In this document: one piece after another, positions 6,335 through 15,492 of the stretch
How positions within the stretch are numbered: position 1 is the first letter of the stretch
How the letters are laid out: the number at the start of each line of letters is the position of its first letter
Origin: Phycisphaerae bacterium
GTDB lineage: Bacteria > Planctomycetota > Phycisphaerae > Tepidisphaerales > Tepidisphaeraceae
Length of the DNA stretch: 21,136 nucleotides
Reading direction: 5' to 3'
NCBI GenBank assembly: GCA_030448225.1
Contig: JAUJNJ010000103.1
Location: 1-21,136, forward strand
The notes under the pieces: model-generated
The model's database searches: none
The model's input: the letters and a program-made list of their open reading frames with translations, nothing else
Told to the model about the DNA's origin: nothing
Program-made: the position numbers and the translations under genes

Positions 6335-7046
6335 ATGGCCAAGAGCAAGTCGGCTTCGGCCCGGACTTCAGCGCGGGGCGCACGGAACAGCGGCAAATCA
6401 CGGACGACGTCATCTCCCACTAAAGCACGTGGCGGCGGCACCGCCTCCCGCGCCAAATCGGCCGGCGGCGGCGGCGGCGGCGGGACCGGCAAGGCGGCCG
6501 CAGCACGGCCGAAGGCGACGGCCGGCGGCAAGGCGCGCGCGGTCGGCTGGCGGGGGCGGCACGCGCGCACGGGCGATCGGCGGGCGCGGGACGAAAGTCG
6601 ACCAGCCCCGACGCCGCCGCCACGCGCAAGAAGGCCGCGGCCGCCCCGGGCGCCCGCGGCAAATCAGGAGCGCGGGCCGAGGCAAGACCGCCGGGCGTGC
6701 CCCGGCGACGGCGAGAACGGTCGCGACCGGCCGGGCGGGGCGACGCGCGGTCCGCGCCCCGCGGCGATCTCGAGGTGCCGACGTCACAATCGTCGGGCGA
6801 CCAACTCCGCGAGACGGGCCTGGGCCTCCCGGCGACGCAGCCCCCGCAACCGCCGGCCGAGATCGCGCGAACTCGGCGTGGGGCTTCCTCCACCGCCCCG
6901 GCGGCGACCTTCAGCCAAGCGACGCGGCCGGCACGACTCCCGCCGCCGCCGCCCCCCAGGACTCCCGCCCCCGCGACGCCTCACCCGACGCGGGCGGCAC
7001 CGCGGAAATCCCCGACTCCTCCGATTCCGGCACGCGGATTGATTAA
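6335..7046 (+). CDS. Histone H1-like Lys/Ala/Gly-rich low-complexity protein, frameshifted as read
   Basis: The ATG at 6335 follows a perfect AAGGAGG four bases upstream, so a gene surely starts here. The N-terminal about 70 residues are basic and repetitive (MAKSKSASARTSARGARNSG, then KAAAARPKATAGGKARA), like bacterial histone H1/AlgP-type DNA-binding tails. Further on, protein-like text switches between frames: STSPDAAATRKKAAAAPGAR in frame 1, DQLRETGLGLPATQPPQPPA in frame 1, then TTPAAAAPQDSRPRDASPDA ending GTRID and TAA at 7046 in frame 0. A nucleoid-associated role is plausible from composition only. No catalytic motif, signal peptide or membrane segment. The 3' limit is uncertain: coding-like text continues after 7046, and the gene could reach about 7250 or 7507. 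Confidence 0.55.
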
Positions 7047-7618
7047 GACGACGTGGGATGACAAGACGGGCTCGGCAGACGTCGTTTTCGACCCGAGCAC
7101 GGCGGCACCCGATCGCGTTCTTCTTTTAGCCGCCGCCCGAAGGGCCGCGTGCTCGCGGCGGATGCGGCGCGTCGGGACGCGCAGTTCGTCTTGCGACTCG
7201 ACGCGGCGACGTCTGCGTCCCGTTCGACGTGCCGGTTAGGCCGAGAGAACTGAGGCCGCGCCGAGACGGCGACAAAGGTGCTCCGGCCCCGGCGAGTTGG
7301 ACACAGGAATGGTGCTGCCGCGCGAGCCGGATGTTACGCAGACTCGGCCTGCGAATGAGGCGTCGCGGCGAGTTGCCAACGAAATGCCGCGTCGTCGCGG
7401 AACAGTTCGCGGTTTGGCGCAGGTTTGGAGGCATCAGGTGCCGCCCGGAACGGGCGCCGACACGCGCACCGGCGCCCGCCAAGGACAATGCGGAACGCCG
7501 CTCCTGACGGCCAGCGCATGACCTTCGACACGACAGGCTTTCGCGGCCCCGCGCGCATAGCCGGCCAGTTGCCCGAAGAACCGCCACAGGCGTCGCGTTA
7601 CCCGACGAGGAGCTTTCG
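7047..7618 (+). other. Possible coding remnant or continuation, then leader of the next gene
   Basis: Short protein-like segments occur in different frames, for example KTTWDDKTGSADVVFDPSTA (about 7043-7103), GRVLAADAARRDAQFVLRLD (7143-7202), DVCVPFDVPVRPRELRPRRD (about 7208-7267) and LPREPDVTQTRPANEASRRV (about 7318-7377). They may be the C-terminal part of the preceding gene broken by indels, or a separate unknown gene. A TTAGCCGC-hairpin repeat lies at 7126-7145, which argues that at least that point is non-coding. The last 20 bases hold the ribosome binding site of the gene at 7619. Confidence 0.3.
7126..7145 (+). repeat. TTAGCCGC-hairpin repeat, copy 2
   Basis: TTAGCCGCCGCCCGAAGGGC, preceded by TTCTT. 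The GCCCGAAGGGC hairpin is identical to that at 8548-8558 and is the complement of 4160-4170. Confidence 0.6.
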
Positions 7619-8192
7619 ATGAGCGAGCAGCGCAGAAGAGCGAGATCCACGAGGCCACCGACGACGCCACGTCGTCCCCCGCCAACCGCACCGTGCCCCG
7701 CCCCGGCGACGACGGACCGCGCGGGTCCGGCGGCGGCGACCGCCCCGGCGAAGCAGCCGACCTCACCGGCAACGCGCGCGCGCGGCCCCGACAACACCGC
7801 CGCCCCCGCCGACCGCAGCCGCGTCGCCGCCGAGCAACTTCGAGGCCGCGCCGCGGCCAAGGGCGTCGTGCCCGACGCCGACTCCCCCGACGCCTATCCC
7901 GGCCCGATCGGCGGCGGCACCGCCGCGGGCGACGCGTCCAGCGGCGGTGGCGCGGGAGCCGGCACCCTCGGCGGCGGCACCGACATGCGCACGAACGCGC
8001 GTTCACCGGCGGCGACGTCGAAGAGGACCGAAAGCTCTTCCCCGATGCGCCGACGTCAACGAGCCGCCACCGGCGCCGGCGGCGGCGCGCGCCCGCCGAC
8101 GATTTGAAGGTCTCCGCCGACCCGACGAGTCCTCCTTCGGCGGCCCCCTCAAAATCGACGCCCCCGACGGTGGCCCGCAGCCCAACGTCTGA
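7619..8192 (+). CDS. Unrecognised disordered Gly/Asp/Pro-rich protein, frameshifted as read
   Basis: GAGGAG seven bases before the ATG at 7619 supports the start MSEQ. With a shift after codon 4 the text continues KSEIHEATDDATSSPANRTV, PRPGDDGPRGSGGGDRPGEA, then in another frame DRSRVAAEQLRGRAAAKGVV and PDADSPDAYPGPIGGGTAAG, then FTGGDVEEDRKLFPDA and finally GGPLKIDAPDGGPQPNV with TGA at 8190-8192. About 190 residues, acidic, no hydrophobic segment, probably mostly unstructured. At least four indels interrupt it. I do not recognise a family. Its pairing with the basic protein upstream could be functional but there is no direct evidence. Confidence 0.55.
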
Positions 8193-8537
8193 AGCATCAC
8201 GATGACGTGGATCAGCAGCATCGGCGAACAGTGCCGCGGAGCGACCCGAACCGGTCGTGCCCGGAAACCGCGTCCCGAATTCCACTTGGTGGCCCGTCAC
8301 GCGCGGAGTGACGAGCCGCGGGTCTACGTCGCCCCAGAAAGCGTGCTGTGCAGTGGGACGTCGCACCGCGTCACCTGTTGGTGTGACGAATGACGGGGCG
8401 AGTCTTGGCCCCGGCAAGGGGCCATCTCATGCAGCAGAGGTCTCGGGGTGGTCCACGTCTTACCGCACTGCAAGGTGACGCACCCCGAGCGCGCGCGAGC
8501 CGAACACGTTCATCTTCAGAGCGAATGAGCCTCTTTT

Positions 8538-8558
8538 TTAGCCGCACGCCCGAAGGGC
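8538..8558 (+). repeat. TTAGCCGC-hairpin repeat, copy 3
   Basis: TTAGCCGCACGCCCGAAGGG then C, preceded by TTTTTT. It shares the TTAGCCGC head and the GCCCGAAGGGC hairpin with the copy at 7126. Confidence 0.6.
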
Positions 8559-8673
8559 TCGCTGCGACACGTTTGGTGGGATCTCGATTGTATGCCGACC
8601 GCGTCGGATAAAGTGGAAGACGACATCGAGGGACAACCGGGCAACCGTCCCCCACCTTCTCCCGCCCCCCGTC

Positions 8674-8708
8674 GGCCGGCGTGCCTCCCCCCTGGCGGCA
8701 CGCCGGCC
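8674..8708. repeat. Perfect 12-base inverted repeat
   Basis: GGCCGGCGTGCC (8674-8685) and GGCACGCCGGCC (8697-8708) flank an 11-base loop. There is no T-run, so it is not a standard terminator. It lies about 110 bases before the U32 start and could form a strong hairpin in a leader. Confidence 0.7.
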
Positions 8709-8820
8709 AACGCGAGTGGGCATCCGGGGCCCACCGTGCCGAACCTGCGGGCCGCCCCCCTGGGATGGTCCGCAACCTTTCGGCGTACGCGTCGTACAGT
8801 TTGGGCGCCGAGCAACCCGC

Positions 8821-11578
8821 ATGAACGCCAAGATTTCCAACTTCCGAAATCTCCCACCGCTCCCCGCTCGGCCCGCCGGGCACCGGAGCTCCTCGCCCCC
8901 GCCGGCGACTGGGACGCCATGCGGGCCGCCGTGGCCAACGGGGCCGACGCGGTCTACTTCGGCCTCAGCAACTTCAACGCCCGCCACCGCGCCCACAACT
9001 TCACGCTCGAGGAACTCCCCGGCGTCATGGAGTACCTCCACGGGCACAACGTGAAGGGCTTCGTCACGCTCAACACGCTCATCTTCTCCGACGAACTGCC
9101 GGAGGCGTTGCGGTTCGTCGCCGCCGTCGCGGCCGCCGGGGCCGACGCGGTGATCGTGCAGGACCTCGGCCTCGCCCGGCTCATCGCCCGCATGTGCCCG
9201 GGGCTCCACGTCCACGGCTCCACCCAGATGACGCTGACCGAGCCGCTGGGGATCGAGTTCGTCGGCGCGCTGGGCGTGCGGCGCGTCGTCCTCGCCCGCG
9301 AACTGTCGGCCGACGACATCCGCCGGATCGCCGGCGGCACCGACGTGCCGGTCGAGGTCTTCATCCACGCGCGCTCTGCGTCAGCTACAGCGGCCAGTGC
9401 CTTACGAGCGAGGGCGGCGGCGGCCGCAGCGCCAACCGCGGCCAGTGCGCCCAGGTGCCGCCTGCCGTACGAACTGATCGTCGACGGCAAGGGCGCGCGA
9501 CCTCGGCGACAAGGCGTACCTCCTCAGCCCGCAGGACCTCGCCGCCCACGACCTCGTCGGCGACCTGAGCGACCTCGGCGTGTGCAGCTTCAAGATCGAG
9601 GGCCGCCTCAAGAGTTGCCCACTACGTCGCCGCCACCACCCAGACCTATCGCCGCGATCGACGCCGCGACGGCGGGCCGCGCGTTCCACGCGTCGAAGCA
9701 ACAGACGCTCGACCTCGCGCAAAGTTTCTGCGCGGCTTCACGCACGGCTTTCTCGACGGCGTCAATCACCAGTCGCTCGTGCACGCCCGCTTCCCGAAGA
9801 GTCGCGGCGTGCGCGCGGGCAAGGTCGTCGGCACCACGCGCGCGGCGTCCTCATCGAGCCTGAGCGCGACGTGGCCGGCCCCCGCGGGCACGGCTTCGCG
9901 ACCGAGACGACGCTCAAGCCCGGCGACGGCGTCGTGTTCGACGAGGGCCACCCGGAGCAGGACGAACAGGGCGGCCGCATCGCGACCGTCACGCCGTTCG
10001 GCGCGCGCCGCGGCGGCGGACATCAAGGGCGTTTCCCTGCGTCGCTGCCGCCGTTCCTCCACAGGCGGCCCAGCGCGGGCCGCGATCGGGTTGACCATCG
10101 CCACGATCGCGCCCGCGGTGCCTCGCCTCCCGCCGTCGCCCGGGGTGACGTGAAGCCGCGTTGAGGCGCCGAACGATCCGGCGTCGTCGAGATCACCTTC
10201 GAGCCGCGGCGGCGTGAACACCGCGGCCGTGGCCCTCGGCGCGACGGTGTGGAAGACCACGACCCGGCCGTGCGCCGGCGGCTCGAAGAGTCGTTCAGCC
10301 GCGACCGCGTCGCGCGGCGGGTGGCCATTTCGGCGGACGTGACGGCCGACATCGGCGGCCCGCTCGTGGTCGTCGTGCGCGACGACGCCGGGCATCAGGC
10401 GACCGTGTCGTGGGCCGGCCCGCTTCAGGCGCGCGCAAAAATTCCCGCTGACGGCCGAGGCCTTCCGCGAGCAGTTCGGCCGAATGGGCGACACGCCGTT
10501 CGAACTCGCCGTCTCAGGGCTCGACGTGCCGAGCGCGATGGCGCCGAAGAGCGTGCTGAACGATCTCCGCCGTCAGGCGACGGAAAAGTTGCTCCGACTG
10601 CGCGACGACACCGACCGCCGCCGCGTGGCGGACCCGGACGCGCTGGAGCACGCGCGCTGAGATTCGCACACGGCACGTCGCGCCCGTCCTCGCCGCCGCC
10701 AACTCCGCCGCCACGGCCGCACCCCGCCTTCACGTGATGGCCCGCACGCTCGAGCAGCTCGAGGCGGTGCTGGCGTGGAAGCACGAGGCCAGCGGCATCG
10801 CCCCCGCGACCGCGTACTGCGATTTCGAGGACATCCGCAACTACAAGGCGGCCGTCGCGATGGGCGCGGCGGCGGGCGTGACGGTTGGCCTCGCCACCGT
10901 GCGAATTATCAAGCCGTCGGAGCTCGGCCTGCTGAAGCAGGTGGCCGACTGCGGGCCCGACGTCGGGCTCGTGCGCAACCTCGCCGGCCTCGCGTGGTTC
11001 GCGGCGAACGCGCCGGGCCTGCCGCTCGTCGGCGACTACGCGCTGAACGTCGCCAACGAGGTGACGGCCGCCCTCTTCGCCGAGCACGGCGTGCGGCGGA
11101 TGGTGCCGAGCTACGACCTGAACTTCACCGAGCTGGCCGCGATGGTCGCCGCTTCGCGGCGCGTTCGAGGCGGTCGTCCACCAGCACATGCCGATGTTCC
11201 ACATGGAACACTGCGTGTTCTGCCACACCCTGAGCACCGGCACGAGCCACAAGGACTGCGGCCGGCCGTGCGACACGCACCGCGTGGACCTCAACGACCG
11301 CGCGGGGCGGCCCACCCGCTGGTGGCGGACGTCGGCTGTCGCAACACGGTCTTCAACGGCACTGCCCAGTCGGCCGCCGAGTACGTGCGCGCGGATGCGC
11401 GACATGGGGATCGCCGACTTCCGCGTCGAACTGCTGCGCGGAGGCGCGGCCCGCAGGTCGCCCCTCTCCTCGACCGCTACGCCCGCGTGCTCGCCGGCTC
11501 GAAGACGGCCGCCAGGCGTGGCGGCAGCTCAAGGTCCTCAGCCAGCTCGGCGTCACGCGGGGCACGCTCGGGGAATGA
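8821..11578 (+). CDS. Long U32 family peptidase (RlhA/YdcP-like), frameshifted as read
   Basis: The U32 core begins ELLAPAGDWDAMRAAVANGA, DAVYFGLSNFNAR and continues through LHVHGSTQMTLTEP to the family signature VEVFIH-(G)ALCVSYSGQCLTSE and RSANRGQCAQ-CRLPYEL, which supplies a four-Cys cluster of the kind that binds iron-sulfur in this family. A DUF3656-like middle follows (SFKIEGRLK, then VAISADVTADIGGPLVVVVR, FELAVSGLDVPSAMAPKSVL). The second half (RTLEQLEAVLAWKHEASGIA, VRNLAGLAWFAANAPGLPLV) ends with a second Cys cluster, MEHCVFCHTLS and KDCGRPC, and VTRGTLGE with TGA at 11576-11578. E. coli RlhA, a member with this build, is needed for 23S rRNA C2501 hydroxylation; that function here is inference. 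About 900 residues. Eight or more indels split it. The ATG at 8821 needs one indel before APELLAPAG and lacks a clear ribosome binding site, so the start is uncertain. Confidence 0.88.
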
Positions 11579-11647
11579 GCGGACGGACGCCGCCCGACCG
11601 ATCCGGTAGGATCGGCCCCGTCCGAGCCCGCGCCACGGGACCGCCTC

Positions 11648-12283
11648 ATGACCACCATCTCCCCGAGCCGATCACCGAGCACCGCGTCGTGATGGAGGGC
11701 ATCTCCTGGGACACCTACCAGCGGATGCTGGCCGACATCGGCGAGGGTCGCACGCGGCTGACCTACGACGAGGGGACGCTGGAAGTCATGTCACCGTCGC
11801 CATTTCACGAGAAGTTGAAGAAGTTGATTGGCCGCCTGCTGGAAGCGTATGCGGACGCCATCGAGATTGAACTGGAGGGCTTCGGCTCGATGACGCGCGC
11901 CCGCGAGGACCTGAAGAAGGGGCTGGAGCCGGACGAATGCTACTACGCCCAGAACGCACCGGCGGTGATGGGAAGGGATGACATCGACCTCACGGTGGAC
12001 CCGCCGCCGGACCTCGCGATCGAAGTGGAGGTGTCACGTTCGAGCGTGTCGCGGCAGCCGATCGACTTCGCGCTGGGCGTCGGAGAGGTGTGGGTGTTCC
12101 GGGCGGGCAACCGATCCCCATGCTCCGCGCGCCGAATCGTACGAGCCCGCGACGGCGAGCAGGTGCTTTCCCGACCTGCCGCTCGACCAGTTTTACGAAT
12201 TCGTCGTCATCGCCCAGCAGCAGAGTCAATCGGCAGCTTCCAAGGCCCCGCGCGAGTGGGTGCGAGCCCGGCGGCAGAAGTAG
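11648..12283 (+). CDS. Uma2 family (DUF820) PD-(D/E)XK nuclease-like protein, frameshifted as read
   Basis: From the ATG at 11648 the text is MTTIS, one missing C in the C4 run near 11661, then PITEHRVVMEGISWDTYQRM, LTYDEGTLEVMSPSPFHEKL, IGRLLEAYADAIEIELEGFG, LEPDECYYAQN and PPDLAIEVEVSRSS, which carries the Asp and Glu of the nuclease-like core, then FALGVGEVWVFR. A further indel or two near 12105-12150 leads to FPDLPLDQFYEFVVIAQQQS and TAG at 12281-12283. About 212 residues, normal for the family. Uma2 proteins are abundant in planctomycetes and cyanobacteria; their biological role is not settled. A stand-alone gene, about 70 bases after the U32 gene in the same direction. Confidence 0.9.
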
Positions 12284-12355
12284 ACGGATCGCTTGCACGC
12301 CCCGCCCCGGCCGCGTCATGATGCCGACAAGTTTCGAACCCGAAGGAGGACCGCG

Positions 12356-13002
12356 ATGAAGCAGACGCTTTGCACGCTACTGGCCCTGTCCGTCCTGTCC
12401 CTCGCCGCCGTGGCGGCCGAGGAGCCCAAGCCGGACGCCGAGGGGTTCTACCCGCTGTTCGACGGCAAGACGCTCGACGGGTGGAAGGCGAACGAGAACA
12501 CCGACACGTTCAAGATCGCCGACGGGGAGATCGTCGTGCACGGCCCGCGGTCGCACCTGTTCTACGACGGGCCGGTGCGGAACCACGAGTTCAAGAACTT
12601 GCACTTCCGCGCGCCGAGGTGATGACCAAGCCCGGCGCCAACGCCGGCATCTACTTCCACACGAAGTACCAGCCGCAGGTGGCCGTCGCAGGGGTTCGAG
12701 GCGCAGGTCAACCAGGACGCACAAGGACCCGAAGAAGACCGGCGGGCTCTACGCGGTGAAGGACGTGATGAACCAGTCGCCCGTGAAGGACGACCAGTGG
12801 CACCTCTACGAGATCATCGTGAAGGACCAGACCATCACGATCAAGATCAACGGCCAGACCACCGCCGAGTGGCAGCCGGCCGACTGGAAGCCGGCGGCGG
12901 GATGGAGGCCGCAAGCTCGGCAGCGGCACGTTCGCCCTCCAGGGGCACGATCCGGAGAGCGTCGTCCATTTCAAGAACATCGCGGTGAAGCCGCTGGACT
13001 GA
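12356..13002 (+). CDS. Secreted DUF1080 (3-keto-disaccharide hydrolase-like) protein, frameshifted as read
   Basis: AAGGAGG six bases before the ATG at 12356 marks the start. Residues 1-21 are a signal peptide (MKQTLCTLLALSVLSLAAVA then A) with cleavage before EEPKPDAEG. The domain has GFYPLFDGKTLDGWKAN, FKIADGEIVVHGPRSHLFY, NHEFKNLHFRA, then in other frames ANAGIYFHTKYQPQ, VKDDQWHLYEIIVKDQTITI, LQGHDP and the end VHFKNIAVKPLD with TGA at 13000-13002. This is the lectin-like jelly-roll of DUF1080, some members of which cleave 3-keto-glucosides. About 215 residues. Indels lie near 12613, 12685, 12718 and 12905. Probably exported to the periplasm or outside; the sugar substrate is unknown. Confidence 0.92.
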
Positions 13003-13721
13003 GCCTTGGCGGCCGCTCCTCGGCGCTCTCCATCGAACGCAAACCGAACTGCGTGCGCCCGACGCGCGGTGGCTGCTTGCGGTGTTCGCCGCGTTGCCCG
13101 CGCAAGCTGCCGGACGGCAGATCGATTGCGATCACCCCTCGCCCGGCCGCCTCCTCCGGATCACCGGCGGACGGTGGCCGGGCGAGATCGTTTACGTCGT
13201 CGCAGACCGACGCGTGTGTCGCCGACTGCCGGAAGACGCCGGTGCGTCGGACCGGCCCTGCGGCTCCCTCCGCTTCCGCTCAAGCGTTCGCTCGCGGCTC
13301 GACGGCACCAGATTTTGCACTTCATAACGGAATTGTCGGTCGCGGGAAATGGTCGGTGGGTTGGGTGGTCCATGACCCGCTCCACGGCCGATCCTGTAGC
13401 TGCGAAAGATCGCCGGTTGTTGCGTGCGCCACGAATGTGACCGTCGGCTGACTCTCGCCGGCTGCCGGTCGACCAGGACGCAGGCATCGCAACGCCGTCG
13501 AACGATGGGATCGACTCATACACCGCAACTGCGGCGGACGCATCAGTCTGCGGGCTCGGCCCCACATCTTTCCACACCGACAGTGACGACCGCATCGGGA
13601 CGCGAAAATGCGCCACCCTACCGAGGCGGATCGGGTCGCTGCCGCTTCCTGCCGGGCGGACACGCGGGCGCGCGGAGTACCCGTGCCTGGGCGTCGTCGA
13701 CGCCGGTGAACGAGCGAATGG
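13003..13721. other. Long non-coding or unassigned stretch
   Basis: About 700 bases between the DUF1080 stop and the pseudopilin terminator. Open frames exist on both strands but none has a ribosome binding site, consistent third-position bias or recognisable domain. Given the indel density nearby, a short broken gene could be hidden here. Confidence 0.35.
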
Positions 13722-13759
13722 AAAAGGCCTGCGCGCCCCTGTGGGGGCGCGGGCCTTTG
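13722..13759 (-). terminator. Hairpin terminator for the pseudopilin gene
   Basis: AAAGGCCTGCGCGCCCC pairs with GGGGCGCGGGCCTTT around a GT loop (stem with one mismatch). Read on the minus strand the stem is followed by TTTTCC. It lies about 80 bases after the stop of the minus-strand pseudopilin. Confidence 0.65.
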
Positions 13760-13841
13760 ATTCGAGTTCGCTCTGCTCATCGTGCGGGACTCAGGTCGCC
13801 GTTCAACTCCGGCACGGCGGGAGAGTTCCGGCATGTGCTTT

Positions 13842-14679
13842 TTATTCACCGACCGCTCGTGCGTGCGGTTCCAGAAGACGGACACCGTGCGGGTGCGGGT
13901 GGTTCGGCGAGATGTGGGACCCGGTCTTCGTCGTACAGCGAAACCGACTGCTGTCCGACCAGGTCACGTGGCCGTCGGCCCAGAGGACGTTCGTGCCTTT
14001 GTTGTGGATCTTGCCTGACCCTCGTTCGGGTCGCGGGGGTCGACGTTGAAGTCCCACTGGCCGTTGGGGATGCTGTCCGTGAGCACGATCATTTCCGCCG
14101 GCAGTTTGAGCGGGCGACCTTCGATTTCCTTCTCCCTGATAGCCTTCGGCGGCAGCAGTTTAGGTCGCCGCCGAGGCCGAGCGACTCCCGGTTGTGGTTA
14201 AATCCCGGCTCGCCGTTGGCGCCCAGTCGTTGTAGCCGTACGAACGGCATCGAGTTGGAGTCGGTCCTCAGCAGGCGGTCGCCAGGGTTGTAGCCCCACC
14301 TGCTGGCCGACGCGTCGGCGTAATGGCCGCCGGGGGCCGTTGACCGGGCCGGTGCGCGTGGTCCTCGTCCTGCGAGGGGCAGTGGAACAGGGCCTTGTCG
14401 TTCAGGAACAGGTTGAGCCGCGCTGGCCAGACCGCGTACGTCTGCCCGCCCGCCGGGATCTTCGCCGCGTGGCAGGTAGCACTTGAACTGGTTGAGGTAC
14501 ATCTGCAGCGCCGCCCCATGCTCCGCATATTCGACGCGCACTTGATCTGCTGGGCTCGTGCCCGGGGCGTTCAGGCCGGAAGCAGCACGCTGATCAGCGT
14601 CAGCGATGATGCCGATCACGACCAGCAGTTCCACGAGCGTGAAACCGACGACGACGGGAACGAATTGATGAACGGGCAT
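13842..14679 (-). CDS. Type II secretion-like pseudopilin with H-X9-DG motif, frameshifted as read
   Basis: The N terminus carries the prepilin cleavage and methylation motif GFTLVELLVVIGIIA with the usual hydrophobic helix continuing LTLISVLLPA after one shift. Next come AQQIKCASNMRSMG, ALQMYLNQFKCYLP and GGQTYAVWPARLNLFLNDKA, and at the C-terminal part KIHNKGTNVLWADGHVTW, the H-X9-DG motif typical of planctomycete pseudopilin-like proteins. About 280 residues. Several indels separate these pieces. The ATG at 14679 (MPVHQFVPVVVGFTLVE) was chosen for its short leader; one at 14718 is possible and neither has a good ribosome binding site. The stop used is TGA at 13842-13844, but another frame cannot be excluded. 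Planctomycetes carry many paralogues of unknown individual role. Confidence 0.85.
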
Positions 14680-15022
14680 TGCTGCTGCTATTTTTCCGGC
14701 ACGAGTGCGGGCGTGCATGCCTGACCGGACGCCCGGCGAGGACCGATTTATTTCAAAACGTCAGAGATGTCGCCGGAACGAACCGGAACCGCCTCGCCTC
14801 TAATCCACTATTAACATTACGCGTTGTGCGACTCATTAGACAAGGAGGTTTCGGACGAACCTTGTAGATTTCGGTCACGCGCCGGCCAAGGCGGCCCATT
14901 TGCATTGACGCGGCACCGGAACGGATCAAACGGGGACGTCCCGTGAATTCGAGGGCTCGCGGCGGCCGCGGCGTTGGGTAAGGTCCCGACGTGGCGGACG
15001 CGCGCCGCACGGAGGCTAGCAC
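14680..15022. other. Divergent intergenic region
   Basis: Lies between the minus-strand pseudopilin and the plus-strand SnoaL-like gene. Apart from the pseudopilin promoter (14814-14843) I see nothing assignable. Confidence 0.4.
14814..14843 (-). promoter_or_regulatory. Promoter for the pseudopilin gene
   Basis: On the minus strand TTGTCT (14843-14838), 18-base spacer, TAATGT (14819-14814). The same spacing and the same -10 hexamer occur in the lexA promoter. The stretch is locally AT-rich. Confidence 0.4.
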
Positions 15023-15428
15023 ATGACGCGTCGAACACCGAACGTTTCGTGCAGGGCGCGCTGGCAGGAGGCCGAGCGCACTCGGCGACGTCGCCCTGTT
15101 GGCCGCGCGGTTCGCCGCCGACGCCGAACTGCTCGCTTCTGCCCGCGACCGCCGGGGGCGACGCGGCCGGGTTTTGGAGAGAATATCTCGCCGCGTTCGG
15201 CCGCGTCCGCTCGCGGTTCACCCGCACGTCACCGACGCCGGCGAATCCGCCATGCTGGAGTGGTCGAGCGACGGCACCCTGCCCGACGGCCAGCCAGAGT
15301 ACGAGGGCGTCGCTGCTGGACTTCCGCGACGATCGGATCAGCCGGTTCCGCACGTACTACGACTCGGCGGCGTTCCCGGCCCCGGGCGTGCTGAAAGAGC
15401 CGTCGACGCCGCCGCCCGCATCCGCTAG
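15023..15428 (+). CDS. SnoaL-like / NTF2-fold small protein, frameshifted as read
   Basis: Reading across frames gives DASNTERFVQGALAG, LAARFAADAELL, AGGDAAGFWREYLAAFGRVR, then MLEWSSDGTLPDGQPEYEG and LLDFRDDRISRFRTYYDSAA. This is the pattern of SnoaL-like NTF2-fold proteins: an N-terminal helix pair, an Asp-Ala-x-Leu strand, and the final W-x-S...DFRDDRIxRFRTYYD strands. Members are small polyketide-cyclase-like or ligand-binding proteins; no specific reaction can be named. The ATG at 15023 needs an indel directly after it; the TAG at 15426-15428 is the nearest stop in an adjacent frame. Both limits are approximate. It precedes the GH43 gene by about 65 bases. Confidence 0.65.
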
Positions 15429-15492
15429 TCGCCGCCGTCGCCTCCTCGGGGCTGCACCCGCCACGGACGTCATCGCAGTCTTCAACCCACCA

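Larger units (their letters stand above)
8193..8820. other. Intergenic region upstream of the U32 peptidase
   Basis: Holds a TTAGCCGC-hairpin repeat (8538-8558) after a T6 run and a perfect 12-base inverted repeat (8674-8708). An open frame from 8592 joins the U32 frame but its N-terminal text is low in coding character, so I do not treat it as gene. Confidence 0.45.

Noticed and set aside
7126..8417. Minus-strand open frames over the acidic protein region
   Set aside because: Composition is Arg/Gly/Ala shadow text; the plus strand has two strong ribosome binding sites and coherent protein segments.
12331..12345. TTCGAACCC-like string as part of a tRNA T-arm
   Set aside because: No cloverleaf can be built around it and it is the leader of the DUF1080 gene.
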